Positions 6,948-16,400 are shown, counted from the stretch's first letter. The stretch is DNA of 64,000 bases from Micromonospora citrea (GCF_900090315.1 NZ_FMHZ01000002.1:3078501-3142500); one strand, 5' to 3'. Notes: generated by a model not told the origin, from the letters alone. Program-made: numbers and translations.

Positions 6948-9895
6948 TGCTCACCGACCTGTCGCCACAGCAGCGCGTCGGTGTCGAGGATGGCGACCAC
7001 CCGCTCGCTGCCGTCCGCGCCGATCCGCCAGAGCTGCGCGCCGTGCGGCAGCCGGGCGCTGTCCACCTTGAACTCGGCCACCACGTCGCTGCTCTCCCCG
7101 GGAGCGAAGCCGTTGCCCCGGAACGGCGGGCGCTCGATGACCCAGCCCTCCATGGCTCGCATGGCGGCCTCGTTCTGCCCGCCGTACGGGATCCGGTAGA
7201 GGCTGGGGCGGTGCGCCGGCCAGCGCAGCACGTAGATCTCCTCGGCGTCCCGGGCGAACGGCGACTCCGGGTACCCGAGGCCGAGGGCGTCGTGGAGCTG
7301 GGCCGGGGTGTTCAGGTGGGCCAGCTCGTTGGCCCGGTGCACGAAGCCGGAGACCCGGTCGTAGCCCCGCTCCAGGTAGTACGCGAGCTGGCTGGGGGCG
7401 ACCGCCTTCTGCATCACGATCGGCCGGGCCGGGTCGGGGGCGGCGTAGCGGGGACGACTCACCGGCTCCTCGGCGGGCGGCGACGGCTCGCTCTCGGCCC
7501 CGGTGTCGTCACCGAGCCCCACCTCCGCCGCCCAGTTGGCCAGCGCGACGATCTGCTCCCCGGGCAGCTTCGCCCCGACCGGGCTGCCCGGGTTGACCGC
7601 GAACGACCACGACTCGTCGGGCCAGCGCCGGATGAGCTGGACGAACCTGACCTCGACGGTCTCGACCGCCGCGTCGGTGTGCTCGGCGAGCCGCTCCGGC
7701 GAGGTGTGCACCACGACGAACGTCTCGCCGTCCAGCTCCTGCGTACGCCAGACGAAGCCCGGCTCGCCGGGCCGGCTGCCCGGCGTGGAGTCGGCCGCCA
7801 CCGGCAGCAGCACGCGGGCCAGCAGCAGCGTGGACAGGAACGTGTCGGTGCTGCCGGCCCCGGCGGCGTCGAGGAGGTTCTCCTCGACCTCGTTGGCCGG
7901 CTGAAAGTCGGCCGGCACGGCCTCGGCCCGGGCCGTCGTCCCGCCGGCGCCGGCCGGCCCGTCGTCCGGGTCGCGAGATCCGTCGTCCGTCCCGGCGGGG
8001 GCCGGTTCGGCCGTCGGGGCGCCGGTCAGCCCGGACTCCGCGGGCGGGGTGCCCGCCCCGCCGGGCGTCGGCCCGGCCGTGGCCCCGACGTCGCCGGCCG
8101 GCCCCTGCGCGGGCCACGGTTCGCCTGCCGCCGGCGCGGGACCGACGTGGGCCGGACCGAGCGGTCCCGGATCGACCACCGCGGCGGATGCCGGGGCGAC
8201 CGCACCGGCGAGGGCCGGGTCGACGGCGCCCAGGTCGGCGCGGGCCGGGCCGACGGCAGCCGGGTCGGCCGGGTCGGCGGGCCGGGGGACGACCGGATCG
8301 GGTGTGGGGCCGTCCGCCCCGGGCGTCGGGTGGGCGGGGCCGGTGGGCTGCGGATCGACAGGTCCGCCGGGCCCGGGCGGGAACGGAGCGTCCGATGCCG
8401 GGGCGACGGGCGTCGGACGTCCCGGACCGGACGTGGCGTCGGCCCGGCCGGGCGCCGGGCTCGCGGGGGCGGACGATGCCGACCGGTCGCCCCGGCGGAC
8501 CGGCTCGAACAGCGACACGGGCTCGTCGGCTGCGCCCCCGGGCGGCCCGGTGATCTCCCTCGACTCGATGACCGTGCCCTCGATCACGATCGGCGTGAAC
8601 CCGCGCCGGGGCGCGGGCGGCCCCGAGACCGGCTCCGCGGCCGACACCGGCTCCTCCGCCGGCTCGGGCGTGGGCCGGGGACGCGGCAGGGCCTGCGTGG
8701 CGTCCCCGTCCGGCTCCGGCCGGCGCGCGGCGTACGTCGGCGCGGGGTCGGGGGCGGGAACCCGTAGTTCCCGGGTGGCGTCCTCGGCGGGCCCGTCGGG
8801 TCGCCGCGACGGCAGCACCTGGGTGTTCTCCCCACCCGTCACCGCGAAGGCGCGGGTCGGTTCCCCGTCGGCCGGGGCGACCGGAAACGGTTGGGTCGGC
8901 CCCTCCGGCACCGGCTCCGCGAGCGGCCGACGCCGGGGGAACGGCTGGCCGCCGCGCGCGAGGCGGGACGGCGGGACGGCGCGTTCGCCGGAGCGCAGCG
9001 CCTCCTGCCGCTGGGCCGACGCGCGGCCGGACGCCGGCTCGAAGAAGGACCGGTGGTTGGGCCGTTCCGCGGGCTCTCCGGCGGGGCGGCCGTTCGGCGG
9101 CACGGGCTGCGCGGCCGGCGGGAGCGGCCGGCCCTCCGCGCGGTCGGCGAGCGGCGCGAACCGGGACGGCGCCGGCCGGTCGACGGCCGCGCCCCCGTCG
9201 CCCTGGGCGGGCTCGCCGGCCGTCGGGTCGCCGGGCCCCAGGGTCTGCGCGGGCGGGACGCCCGTGCGGAGCGGCTCCGGCGGCGGTCCGGGCCGGGCAG
9301 GCGCGGCCCGGCCGGTGCTCGACCCCGCCATCGGGTCGGGCCGGGGCGGGACGCCGAGGCCCGGCGCCGCGCCGGCCCGCCCCGCGCCGTCGAGGGTCGG
9401 CCGGATGCCGGGCCCGCCGGGCGTGTCGTGGCCGGTGGCCTGGGCCCGCGCCCGGGCGACCGTCTCGGCCCGTTCCAGCCGGGCCCGCGCGCCCAGGGTG
9501 CGGCCGGGCAGCCGGACGTCGCCACGGGAGAGCTGGGCGACGAACCAGGCCGGCAGGTAGCCCTCGATGGGCAGGCCCGGGTTCACCGCCAGCCACCACT
9601 CGTGGTTGGGCCAGCCGGCGGCCAGGTCGGCGTACGTGGTGCGGCGGCTGGTGCCCGCGTGCTCCCCGAGACAGGCCCGCATGGCCCCCGCGGAGGTGAA
9701 CGCCAGCACGTGGGTGCGACCGCCGGTCGTCCAGGTGCCCCAGCCCATCGGCGCGCGCCCGGCGAGCGCCTCGGCGGAGACCGGCAGGAGCAGTTCCGTC
9801 CCGGCCAGGATGCGGAAGTAGAGCTGCTGGTCGCTGGCGCGCAGCGCGTCCCGCATCGCCGCCTCCGCGTCGGTGGCCGGCTCCCATTCGGTCAC
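6944..9895 (-). CDS. SseB-like protein with two SseB-type domains and a long disordered linker
   Basis: About 983 residues. An SseB-like domain (roughly 1-125, with WPNHEWWLAVNPGLPIEGYLP) is followed by some 500 residues of Pro/Ala/Gly/Glu-rich low-complexity sequence. A second SseB-like domain follows (WPDESWSFAVNPGSPVGAKLP, roughly 670-780), then a C-terminal alpha/beta domain that ends VAILDTDALLWRQVGEQ. The repeated W-P-x-E/H-x-W-x-x-A-V-N-P-G motif ties the two copies together. GTG codons at 9904, 9901 and 9895 are possible; 9895 gives the best spacing to GGAGGA. It is divergent from mycosin and coupled to the 121-aa gene. Its role in secretion is inferred from position only. Confidence 0.82.
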   Translation of the reverse strand: MTEWEPATDAEAAMRDALRASDQQLYFRILAGTELLLPVSAEALAGRAPMGWGTWTTGGRTHVLAFTSAGAMRACLGEHAGTSRRTTYADLAAGWPNHEWWLAVNPGLPIEGYLPAWFVAQLSRGDVRLPGRTLGARARLERAETVARARAQATGHDTPGGPGIRPTLDGAGRAGAAPGLGVPPRPDPMAGSSTGRAAPARPGPPPEPLRTGVPPAQTLGPGDPTAGEPAQGDGGAAVDRPAPSRFAPLADRAEGRPLPPAAQPVPPNGRPAGEPAERPNHRSFFEPASGRASAQRQEALRSGERAVPPSRLARGGQPFPRRRPLAEPVPEGPTQPFPVAPADGEPTRAFAVTGGENTQVLPSRRPDGPAEDATRELRVPAPDPAPTYAARRPEPDGDATQALPRPRPTPEPAEEPVSAAEPVSGPPAPRRGFTPIVIEGTVIESREITGPPGGAADEPVSLFEPVRRGDRSASSAPASPAPGRADATSGPGRPTPVAPASDAPFPPGPGGPVDPQPTGPAHPTPGADGPTPDPVVPRPADPADPAAVGPARADLGAVDPALAGAVAPASAAVVDPGPLGPAHVGPAPAAGEPWPAQGPAGDVGATAGPTPGGAGTPPAESGLTGAPTAEPAPAGTDDGSRDPDDGPAGAGGTTARAEAVPADFQPANEVEENLLDAAGAGSTDTFLSTLLLARVLLPVAADSTPGSRPGEPGFVWRTQELDGETFVVVHTSPERLAEHTDAAVETVEVRFVQLIRRWPDESWSFAVNPGSPVGAKLPGEQIVALANWAAEVGLGDDTGAESEPSPPAEEPVSRPRYAAPDPARPIVMQKAVAPSQLAYYLERGYDRVSGFVHRANELAHLNTPAQLHDALGLGYPESPFARDAEEIYVLRWPAHRPSLYRIPYGGQNEAAMRAMEGWVIERPPFRGNGFAPGESSDVVAEFKVDSARLPHGAQLWRIGADGSERVVAILDTDALLWRQVGEQ

Positions 9896-10047
9896 GGCCA
9901 CCACTCCTCCCGCGAACAGGCCATAGGCATCGCGTACAACCTACAAGGTAGTAACAAGATCACAATGGCTGGCCGGCAGCGGTCCGCGCCGTCGCGCCGG
10001 AGGCGCTAACATCCCGTCCCGGAGTCGACACGATACGGAGGCGGTCG

Positions 10048-11451
10048 ATGTCTCGGTCCCCCGCGCGTCCGCCCCTGGCTGCCCTGGCGGCGGCGCTGCT
10101 GACCGCAGTCGCCGCCGCCCCGACCACCGCCGCGCCGGCCGCTGTGAGCGCCGTCGCACCGGCCGCTGCGAGCGTCGCGCCGTCGACCCGTCCCGCCACG
10201 CCGCCCGCCGCCGCCCGGCCGGCTCCCGCCGGGTCACCCGCCCTCGTCGGCCGGCCGGCGCTCGCCGCGCGAACGCCGCCGGCCGCCCGCCCCGGACCGC
10301 TCCCCGCCGGGCGGTCCGCTCCCGCCGCGCGGGCGGCCCCCGGCTGCCCGGCGCCGCTGGCTCCGGTCCGGCCGGTGGCCGCGCCCCCGTGGCCCCAGCA
10401 GCGGTACGCCCCGGAGCGGCTGACGCCGCTGGCCACCGGGGCCGGGGTGACCGTGGCGGTGGTCGACTCCGGGGTGGATCGGCGGCACCCGCAGCTGGCC
10501 GGCCGGGTGCTCGACGGCACCGACCTGCTCGACGCGGGCGGCGACGGCGGCCGGGACTGCGCCGGCCACGGCACCGGCGTGGCGAGCATCATCGCCGCCC
10601 GCCCCCGCGACGGCGTGGCGTTCCAGGGCCTCGCCCCGGGCGCCCGGATCCTGCCCGTACGGGTCAGCGAGCAGCAGGTCGTCGACGGGCGTGGGTCGGG
10701 GCGGACGGTCAGCGCCGAGGAGTTCGCCCGGGCCGTCCGCTGGGCCGTCGACCACGACGCCGACGTGCTCAACCTCTCCGTCGTCCTGTACGCGGACGAC
10801 CCGGCGGTGCGGGCCGCGATCCGCTACGCGGTCGAGCGGGACGTGGTCGTGGTGGCCGCCGCCGGCAACCTGCACGACAGCGGCGACCCCCGGCCGTACC
10901 CGGCCGCGTACGACGGGGTGCTCGGGGTGGGTGCGATCGGGGCGGACGGGGCCCGCGCCCCGTTCTCCCAGACCGGCTCGTACGTCGACCTGGTCGCCCC
11001 CGGCAGCGACGTGCTGATGGCCGCCCCCGGCCAGGGTCACCACCGGGCCGAGGGGACCAGCTACGCGGCGCCCTTCGTGTCGGCCACGGCCGCGCTGCTG
11101 CGGCAGTACCGCCCGGAGCTGACCGCGGCGGAGGTGGCGCGGCGGATCGTGGCCACGGCGGACCCGGCGCCGGGCCGGGGCGGCGGATACGGCGCGGGGG
11201 TGCTGAACCCGTACCGGGCGGTCACCGAGACCGGCGGCGGGGCGGCGGAGCGGCCTCGCCCGGCCACCGCCCTCGCCGACGACCCGGCCGATCCGGCGCT
11301 GGTGGCGCAGCGGGCCCGCCGGGCGACGGCCCGGGACCGGGCGCTGCTGGTGGCGGGGGTCAGCGGGGCGGTCGTGGCGGCGGCGGCGCTGCTGGCGCTG
11401 GTCGTGCCGCGCGGCGCCCGCCGCCGCTGGCAGCCGGCCGGCCCGGCCTGA
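10048..11451 (+). CDS. mycP: Type VII secretion-associated serine protease (mycosin)
   Basis: A 467-residue subtilisin-like protease. A signal peptide (1 to about 30) is followed by an unusually long Ala/Pro-rich segment (about 30-118). The S8 domain has the triad Asp140 (VVDSGVD), His174 (GHGTGVAS) and Ser338 (GTSYAAPF), with Asn274 as oxyanion residue. A C-terminal transmembrane helix (about 428-447) and a short basic tail anchor it facing outward. Family knowledge: mycosins stabilise the ESX membrane complex and process substrates. ACGGAG lies just upstream of the ATG. The convergent WXG100 genes and nearby eccE confirm the assignment. Confidence 0.93.
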   Translation: MSRSPARPPLAALAAALLTAVAAAPTTAAPAAVSAVAPAAASVAPSTRPATPPAAARPAPAGSPALVGRPALAARTPPAARPGPLPAGRSAPAARAAPGCPAPLAPVRPVAAPPWPQQRYAPERLTPLATGAGVTVAVVDSGVDRRHPQLAGRVLDGTDLLDAGGDGGRDCAGHGTGVASIIAARPRDGVAFQGLAPGARILPVRVSEQQVVDGRGSGRTVSAEEFARAVRWAVDHDADVLNLSVVLYADDPAVRAAIRYAVERDVVVVAAAGNLHDSGDPRPYPAAYDGVLGVGAIGADGARAPFSQTGSYVDLVAPGSDVLMAAPGQGHHRAEGTSYAAPFVSATAALLRQYRPELTAAEVARRIVATADPAPGRGGGYGAGVLNPYRAVTETGGGAAERPRPATALADDPADPALVAQRARRATARDRALLVAGVSGAVVAAAALLALVVPRGARRRWQPAGPA

Positions 11452-11528
11452 CGCACGGGACGCCGGTCAGCCCGGGCGGGTGCGGCACGCGGGCGGGAAG
11501 CCGAGCCCACCGGAGGAGCCGCTACGAC

Positions 11529-11566
11529 GATGGTGGCGTCGACCGGTCAGGGTCGGCGCCACCATC
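11529..11566. terminator. Bidirectional terminator between mycP and the WXG100 operon
   Basis: A 16-bp stem (11529-11544 with 11551-11566), with one G-T wobble and a 6-nt loop, lies between the two convergent stop codons and can serve both strands. Confidence 0.85.
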
Positions 11567-11575
11567 GGGCGGGGC

Positions 11576-11869
11576 TCACTGGAACAGGTTGACGTTCTTC
11601 TTCTCCGTGTCGAGGTAGTCGGCCGCGGAGTCGTCGACCGCGAGCTTGATGTCGCGCAGCATGGCCTGCAGGTCCTGGGAGGCGGAGCGCCAGCGGGTCT
11701 GCCGCTGCTCGTACGCCTGCCGGGCCTCGCCGGACCAGCTCGCCACGAGCGGGGCGGCGTCGCGTTCGAGCTGCCCGAGCTGCGAGTCGAGCGTGTTGAG
11801 CGCCCGCTGGATGTCCGCGCTGGCCTGCTGCAACGCGGCGAAGTTGACGACCAGCACACCGTGGTCCAT
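11576..11869 (-). CDS. WXG100 family (ESAT-6-like) secreted protein
   Basis: A 97-residue all-helical protein. The turn motif W-S-G (WSGEARQAY) sits at the middle, around residues 45-47. The C-terminal secretion signal Y-x-x-x-E is present (YLDTE). There is no signal peptide, as expected for type VII substrates. GGAGGAG precedes the ATG. It is the second gene of a two-gene operon with another WXG100 protein, and the pair is expected to form the usual antiparallel four-helix heterodimer (inference from the family). Confidence 0.92.
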   Translation of the reverse strand: MDHGVLVVNFAALQQASADIQRALNTLDSQLGQLERDAAPLVASWSGEARQAYEQRQTRWRSASQDLQAMLRDIKLAVDDSAADYLDTEKKNVNLFQ

Positions 11870-11896
11870 CAGATGTCTCCTCCCCCGGTGACCGGG

Positions 11897-12229
11897 TCAG
11901 AGCGGCAGCTGGATGCCGCCGCGGTTGGTGGTGGACACGCGGCTGGCCGCCTCGGCGTCCGAGACGTCGTAATGCTGGCCCGCCGTGCGGATGGCGCCGG
12001 CGGTCTCCCGCAGCGCCCGCTGCAACGCCGCCTGATCCTGCGCCCACTGCTGCTTGACCTGCTCGAACGAGCGGCCGCCGGCGCCGCGCCAGGCCTGCTG
12101 CAACACCTCGAGCTGGGCCATCAGGCCGCTGAGCATGGACTGCAGGGACTGGTCGACCTGCTCGAACTTCGCAGCGGTCTGCTGCATCACCGGTGCTTCT
12201 GCCTGGGTCTGGGACACCCCGGACGTCAC
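11897..12229 (-). CDS. WXG100 family (CFP-10-like partner) secreted protein
   Basis: A 110-residue helix-turn-helix protein with W-R-G (AWRGAGGRSF) at the turn and Y-x-x-x-D (HYDVSD) near the end. A flexible tail (ASRVSTTNRGGIQLPL) follows the signal. The GTG start has GAGGAG five bases upstream. It is the promoter-proximal gene of the WXG100 operon and lies divergent from eccE across a 245-bp gap that must hold both promoters. An N-terminal stretch of about 14 residues precedes the first helix. Confidence 0.92.
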   Translation of the reverse strand: MTSGVSQTQAEAPVMQQTAAKFEQVDQSLQSMLSGLMAQLEVLQQAWRGAGGRSFEQVKQQWAQDQAALQRALRETAGAIRTAGQHYDVSDAEAASRVSTTNRGGIQLPL

Positions 12230-12474
12230 CTCGTCTCCTCGGTCGTGGCTGGCCGCCGGCGCGCCCGCTCACCGGGCGCGTCCGCTCGCGCCGCCCGGAC
12301 GACGAGCACGGCGGGCGCGGGGTCAGCAAAACTCGTCGCTGACGGTAGCCGCCACGTCGCGGTTCTGCTACCCCGTCGCCAACCCCTGTGGACAACCGCT
12401 CCCCCGCCCCTGCGGCCCCGCCCTTACGATGGGCGGCGTCGATGTCGCGGCGAGTGACCGGTCGGGGAGGCACG

Positions 12475-14361
12475 GTGACGGTGACCAGCAGGACGGGCCC
12501 GGCCCCGTCGGCCGCGCACCCGGCCCTCGTCGCCACGGGGCCGGTCGCGTCCGCCCCGACCGGCCTCGGCCTCGCGGGGCCGCGCGCCGCCCCGCCGCCA
12601 CAGTGGATCCCGGCCGCCCGGCGGCGGAAGGTCGGCGTCGGGGCCGGTCAGGTCGTGGCCGCGCAGGTCGCGGTTGCCGCCGTGGTCGCGTCCGCCGGCC
12701 GGGGCGTGCTCGCCACGCTGGCCGCCGTGGCGGTGGCCGCGCTGCTGCTGCCGGTGGCGTGGGTGCGGCTGCGGGGGCGCTGGCTCTTCGAGTGGCTGGC
12801 CACCGGCCTGGGCTACGCGACCCGCCGCCGCGCGCTGCCGCCGGCCGCCGACCCGGCGGCCCTGCTGGGCCTGGTCGACCCGGGCGCGGTGGTCCGCCCC
12901 GCCGAGCTGGCCGGCACGCCGGCCGCCGTGCTCGACGACGCGGCCGGCGTGGTGGCACTGCTGGAGGTCGGCGACCCGACCGACCTGCTCGGCGACGGCC
13001 CCCGCGCGCTGCCGGTCCCGGCGTCGCTGCTGTCGGCGGCCGCGCCGGACGGGCCGCCGGTCCGGCTCCAGCTCCTGCTGGCCGGCGCGCCCGCGCCGAC
13101 CGTCGGCGCGGGCGGGGGCACGGTCGCCACGTCCTACCGGCAGCTCACCGACGGGCGGCTCGCCGGCCTGGAACGGGGCGTCCTCGCGGTGCGGGTGCTG
13201 CGCGCCGATGGCTGGACCGGCGAGGAGCTGCGGCGGGCGCTCTCCGGCACGGTACGCCGGATCGTGCGCCGCCTCGGCGCGGTGACCGCCCGCCCGCTGG
13301 GCGAGCAGGCCACGCTGCGCGTGCTGGCCGAGCTGGCCCACCACGACGACCACCCGGTGCGGGAGTCCTGGCAGGCGATGCGGGCCGGCGACCTGCTCCA
13401 GACCACGTTCCGGCTGCTCCGCTGGCCGGACACCCGCGCCGACGCCGGTCGGCGGCTGGTGTCCCGACTGCTCGCGCTGCCCGCGACGGCGACCACGGTG
13501 TCGCTCTGCGCGGGGCCGTGGGCCGGTGCCGACCCCGCGTCGGCGCCGACCGAGCTGGCCGTACGGCTGGCCGCCGCCACCCCGGCGGAGCTCTCGCTCG
13601 CGGTCCAGGCCCTGCGCCGCGCGGTGGCCGAGGCGGGCGGGGACGTGCACCGGCTCGACGGCGCGCAGCTCGACGGCCTGGCCGCCACGCTGCCGCTCGC
13701 GGCGGCGGGCGCGCCGGGGCCGGGTCCCGCCCCCGACGGGCTGGAACTCACCCTCGGCGAGGCGGGGCTGATGGTCGGCACGAACCGGCACGGCGGCGCG
13801 GTGACCGTCCGGCTGTTCCGGCCGGAGGGCACCCGGGTGATGCTCGTCGGCGGGGTACGCGCGGCGCAGCTCGTGGCGCTGCGGGCCATGGCGCTCGGCG
13901 CCCGGGTGGTGGTGCAGACGGCCCGCCCCCGCAGTTGGGAGCCCTTCGTGCGGGGTGTCGGCACCCCCGGCGCGATGATCCCGCTGGTGCCGCCCGGCCG
14001 GCCGGTGGGCGGCGGACCGGGCTCGGCGCTGTGCCCGCTGCTGGTGGTCGTCGACGCCGGCCCGCCGCCGGCCGACCCGGCGCCGGGCGCCGGGTGGCGG
14101 GCCACGCTGCTGGTACGCGACGAGCTGACCCCGGCGGACGCCGACGCGCTGGGCCGCGCGGACCTGGCCGTGCTGCAACCGCTCGACCCGGCCGAGGCCG
14201 CCCTGGCCGGCGCCGCGCTGGGCCTCGGCGGTTCGGCGGAGTGGCTGACCCGGATCCGGGACGACATGGTCGCGGTGGTCAACCGGCGGGCGCTGCGCTG
14301 GGCGTTGCTCTCGCCCACCCCGATCGAGTCGCAACTGATCGGCCGTCCCTCCCGCCGCTGA
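12475..14361 (+). CDS. eccE: Type VII secretion protein EccE
   Basis: About 628 residues. Two adjacent hydrophobic helices (about 53-75 and 78-97, AAQVAVAAVVASAG and LATLAAVAVAALLLPVAW) are followed by WVRLRGRWLFEWL and a large soluble domain, the architecture of EccE. GTG at 12475 is preferred because GGGGAGG lies 4 bp upstream; an ATG at 12442 is the alternative. Family knowledge: EccE is a peripheral subunit of the ESX membrane channel that contacts mycosin. EccB, EccC and EccD are not in the window, so the rest of the machine must be encoded to either side or elsewhere. Confidence 0.85.
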   Translation: MTVTSRTGPAPSAAHPALVATGPVASAPTGLGLAGPRAAPPPQWIPAARRRKVGVGAGQVVAAQVAVAAVVASAGRGVLATLAAVAVAALLLPVAWVRLRGRWLFEWLATGLGYATRRRALPPAADPAALLGLVDPGAVVRPAELAGTPAAVLDDAAGVVALLEVGDPTDLLGDGPRALPVPASLLSAAAPDGPPVRLQLLLAGAPAPTVGAGGGTVATSYRQLTDGRLAGLERGVLAVRVLRADGWTGEELRRALSGTVRRIVRRLGAVTARPLGEQATLRVLAELAHHDDHPVRESWQAMRAGDLLQTTFRLLRWPDTRADAGRRLVSRLLALPATATTVSLCAGPWAGADPASAPTELAVRLAAATPAELSLAVQALRRAVAEAGGDVHRLDGAQLDGLAATLPLAAAGAPGPGPAPDGLELTLGEAGLMVGTNRHGGAVTVRLFRPEGTRVMLVGGVRAAQLVALRAMALGARVVVQTARPRSWEPFVRGVGTPGAMIPLVPPGRPVGGGPGSALCPLLVVVDAGPPPADPAPGAGWRATLLVRDELTPADADALGRADLAVLQPLDPAEAALAGAALGLGGSAEWLTRIRDDMVAVVNRRALRWALLSPTPIESQLIGRPSRR

Positions 14362-14521
14362 CCCGCCCTCCTCGCGCCCCGGGGCCGGTCGCAGCGCCCG
14401 TCAGCCCGCCGGCGCACCGGGCTCGCCTGCGGCGGGCCGCCGGCGCCCTGGTCGATGCCGTCGCGGCCGGCGGCGCTCTCGCGGCTTCCGCGGGTGGCGG
14501 GTCCGTGGCACGATCCCCGCC

Positions 14522-14908
14522 ATGGGTTTCCTCAAAGGGCTGCTGATCCGGCTGGGCAGCACGGCGCTGGCCTTCTGGCTGGCCACGCTGCTCATCCCGG
14601 GCATCACGCTGGATTCCGGGTCCGCCGTCGAGGCGGTGACCACGCTGCTGCTCGTCGCGGTGATCTTCGGCGTGGTCAACGCGGTGCTCCAGCCGATCAT
14701 CAAGACCGTCGGCTGTGGCTTCTACCTGCTGACCCTCGGGCTGATCGCGCTGGTGGTCAACGGGCTGCTGTTCCTGCTCACCAGCTGGATCGCCGACCAG
14801 GCGGGGCTGCCCTTCCACGTCGAGGGCTTCTGGCCGGAGGCGGTGCTCGGCGCGCTCCTCGTCGGCATCGTCACCTGGATCCTCGGCGCCGTCCTCGACC
14901 GCGACTGA
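14522..14908 (+). CDS. Small integral membrane protein of the YvlD / phage-holin-4 superfamily
   Basis: A 128-residue protein with four hydrophobic helices (about 7-28, 37-57, 66-93, 106-124). The pattern LLVAVIFGVVNAVLQPIIK followed by LTLGLIALVVNGLLFLL is characteristic of the family often called phage holin family 4. Despite that name, these proteins are chromosomal and not phage-linked; no phage genes are nearby. Function is unknown, with envelope-stress roles suggested in Bacillus for YvlD. It appears monocistronic. Confidence 0.85.
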   Translation: MGFLKGLLIRLGSTALAFWLATLLIPGITLDSGSAVEAVTTLLLVAVIFGVVNAVLQPIIKTVGCGFYLLTLGLIALVVNGLLFLLTSWIADQAGLPFHVEGFWPEAVLGALLVGIVTWILGAVLDRD

Positions 14909-14982
14909 CCGCCGCCGGGGCACCGACCAGATCCCGGGAATTGGCTGCTGAGCGGCGCGGGTCGGCGGGCTAGCGTCACCTG

Positions 14983-15483
14983 GTGACCACCCTGACCCGC
15001 GACGACGGCTACCTGCTCAGCACCGACCCGGGCCGGATCGACCTGGACCGGGTGCACCACTGGCTCTCGACGGACGCGTACTGGGCGATCGGGCGCGACC
15101 GGGAGACGGTGGCGCGCGCGTTCGCCGCGTCGGTGCCGTTCGGCGTCTACCGCCCCGGCGACGGGCGGCAGGTCGCGGTCGCCCGGGTGGTCACCGACCG
15201 GGCCACCTTCGCCTGGCTCTGCGACGTCTACGTCGACCCGGGCGAGCGGGGCCGGGGGCTGGGCACCTGGCTGGCCGGCGCCGTCCGCGACCACCTCGCC
15301 GGGCTGGGCGTACGCCGGATCCTGCTGGCCACCCACGACGCCCACGAGGTGTACGCGAAGGTCGGCTTCGCCCCGATGACCGATCCGCACCGCTGGATGC
15401 AGCTCGACCAGCGGGACCAGCCGGTGAGCCCGGTCACCAGCAAGGATCAGGACGGCCAGTCGGCCCTTACGGTGGAAGCGTGA
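14983..15483 (+). CDS. GNAT family N-acetyltransferase
   Basis: A 166-residue cytoplasmic enzyme. The acetyl-CoA binding motif A is clear: VYVDPGERGRGLGTWL (about 86-101), i.e. the R/Q-x-x-G-x-G/A loop. It is followed by LLATHDAHEVYAKVGF, the usual last strand-helix. The substrate cannot be told from the sequence. Its last codons overlap the rarD start by 4 bp (GTGA at 15480), so the two are cotranslated. Confidence 0.88.
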   Translation: MTTLTRDDGYLLSTDPGRIDLDRVHHWLSTDAYWAIGRDRETVARAFAASVPFGVYRPGDGRQVAVARVVTDRATFAWLCDVYVDPGERGRGLGTWLAGAVRDHLAGLGVRRILLATHDAHEVYAKVGFAPMTDPHRWMQLDQRDQPVSPVTSKDQDGQSALTVEA

Positions 15484-16400
15484 CGCCACTCCGCCTCGGC
15501 TACCTCTACGGGTTCGGCGCGTACCTGCTCTGGGGTTTCTTCCCGCTCTACCTGAAGCTGCTGCGCCCGGCCGGGCCGATGGAGATCCTGGCCCACCGGA
15601 TCGTCTGGTCGGTGGTGTTCGTCGCCCTGCTGCTGGCCGCGGCGCGCAACGTCGGCTTCCTGCGTGCGTTGCTGCGCCGGCCCCGCGCGCTGGCCGGCAT
15701 CGGCGCGGCCGCCGCGCTCATCGCGGTCAACTGGGGCACCTACATCTACGGCGTCAACTCCGACCGGGTGGTGGAGACCGCCCTCGGCTACTTCATCAAC
15801 CCGCTGGTGGTGGTGCTGCTGGGCGTCACGGTGCTGCGCGAGCGGCTGCGCCCCGCGCAGTGGGCGGCACTGGGCGTCGGCGGGCTCGCGGTGGCCGTAC
15901 TGACCGTCGACTACGGCCGGTTGCCCTATCTGGCGCTGGTGCTGGCGCTCAGCTTCGCCGGGTACGGCCTGGTCAAGAAGCGGCTCGGGCTGCCCGCCGC
16001 GGAGGGGCTCTTCGTCGAGTCGGCGGTGCTGGCGCTGCCCGCGCTGGCCTACCTGGGCTGGCTCACCGCCGGCAGCGACGCCACCTTCGGGCACGTCTCG
16101 GTCGGGCACACCGCGCTGCTGGTGGCGGCCGGGGCGGCCACCGCGATCCCGCTGCTGCTCTTCGCCGGGGCGGCGAACCGGCTCCCGCTCAGCGGTCTCG
16201 GCATGCTCCAGTACCTCGCCCCGATCCTCCAGCTCGGCTGCGGCGTACTGATCTTCCACGAGCCGATGCCGCCGGCCCGGCTGGCCGGGTTCGCCCTGGT
16301 CTGGGTCGCGCTGATCGTCTTCACCGTCGACGCGCTCCGCAACTCCCGCCGCGCCCGGGCCCGCGCGGCGGCCGTGGCCACGGAGCCCGCCCCGGCGTAG
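15480..16400 (+). CDS. rarD: EamA-family transporter RarD
   Basis: A 306-residue polytopic membrane protein with about ten hydrophobic helices in two EamA-type halves. The start region LGYLYGFGAYLLWGFFPLYLKLL and the motif AVNWGTYIYGVNSDRVVETALGYFINPL (central part) are hallmark RarD sequence. The name comes from chloramphenicol sensitivity phenotypes; the true substrate is uncertain. Coupled to the GNAT gene by a 4-bp overlap. Its stop lies 21 bp from that of the convergent anti-sigma gene. Confidence 0.92.
   Translation: MTPLRLGYLYGFGAYLLWGFFPLYLKLLRPAGPMEILAHRIVWSVVFVALLLAAARNVGFLRALLRRPRALAGIGAAAALIAVNWGTYIYGVNSDRVVETALGYFINPLVVVLLGVTVLRERLRPAQWAALGVGGLAVAVLTVDYGRLPYLALVLALSFAGYGLVKKRLGLPAAEGLFVESAVLALPALAYLGWLTAGSDATFGHVSVGHTALLVAAGAATAIPLLLFAGAANRLPLSGLGMLQYLAPILQLGCGVLIFHEPMPPARLAGFALVWVALIVFTVDALRNSRRARARAAAVATEPAPA

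Noticed and set aside
14522..14908. Holin-family gene as a sign of a prophage
   Set aside because: The family name is historical. No other phage genes, attachment sites or integrase occur around it.
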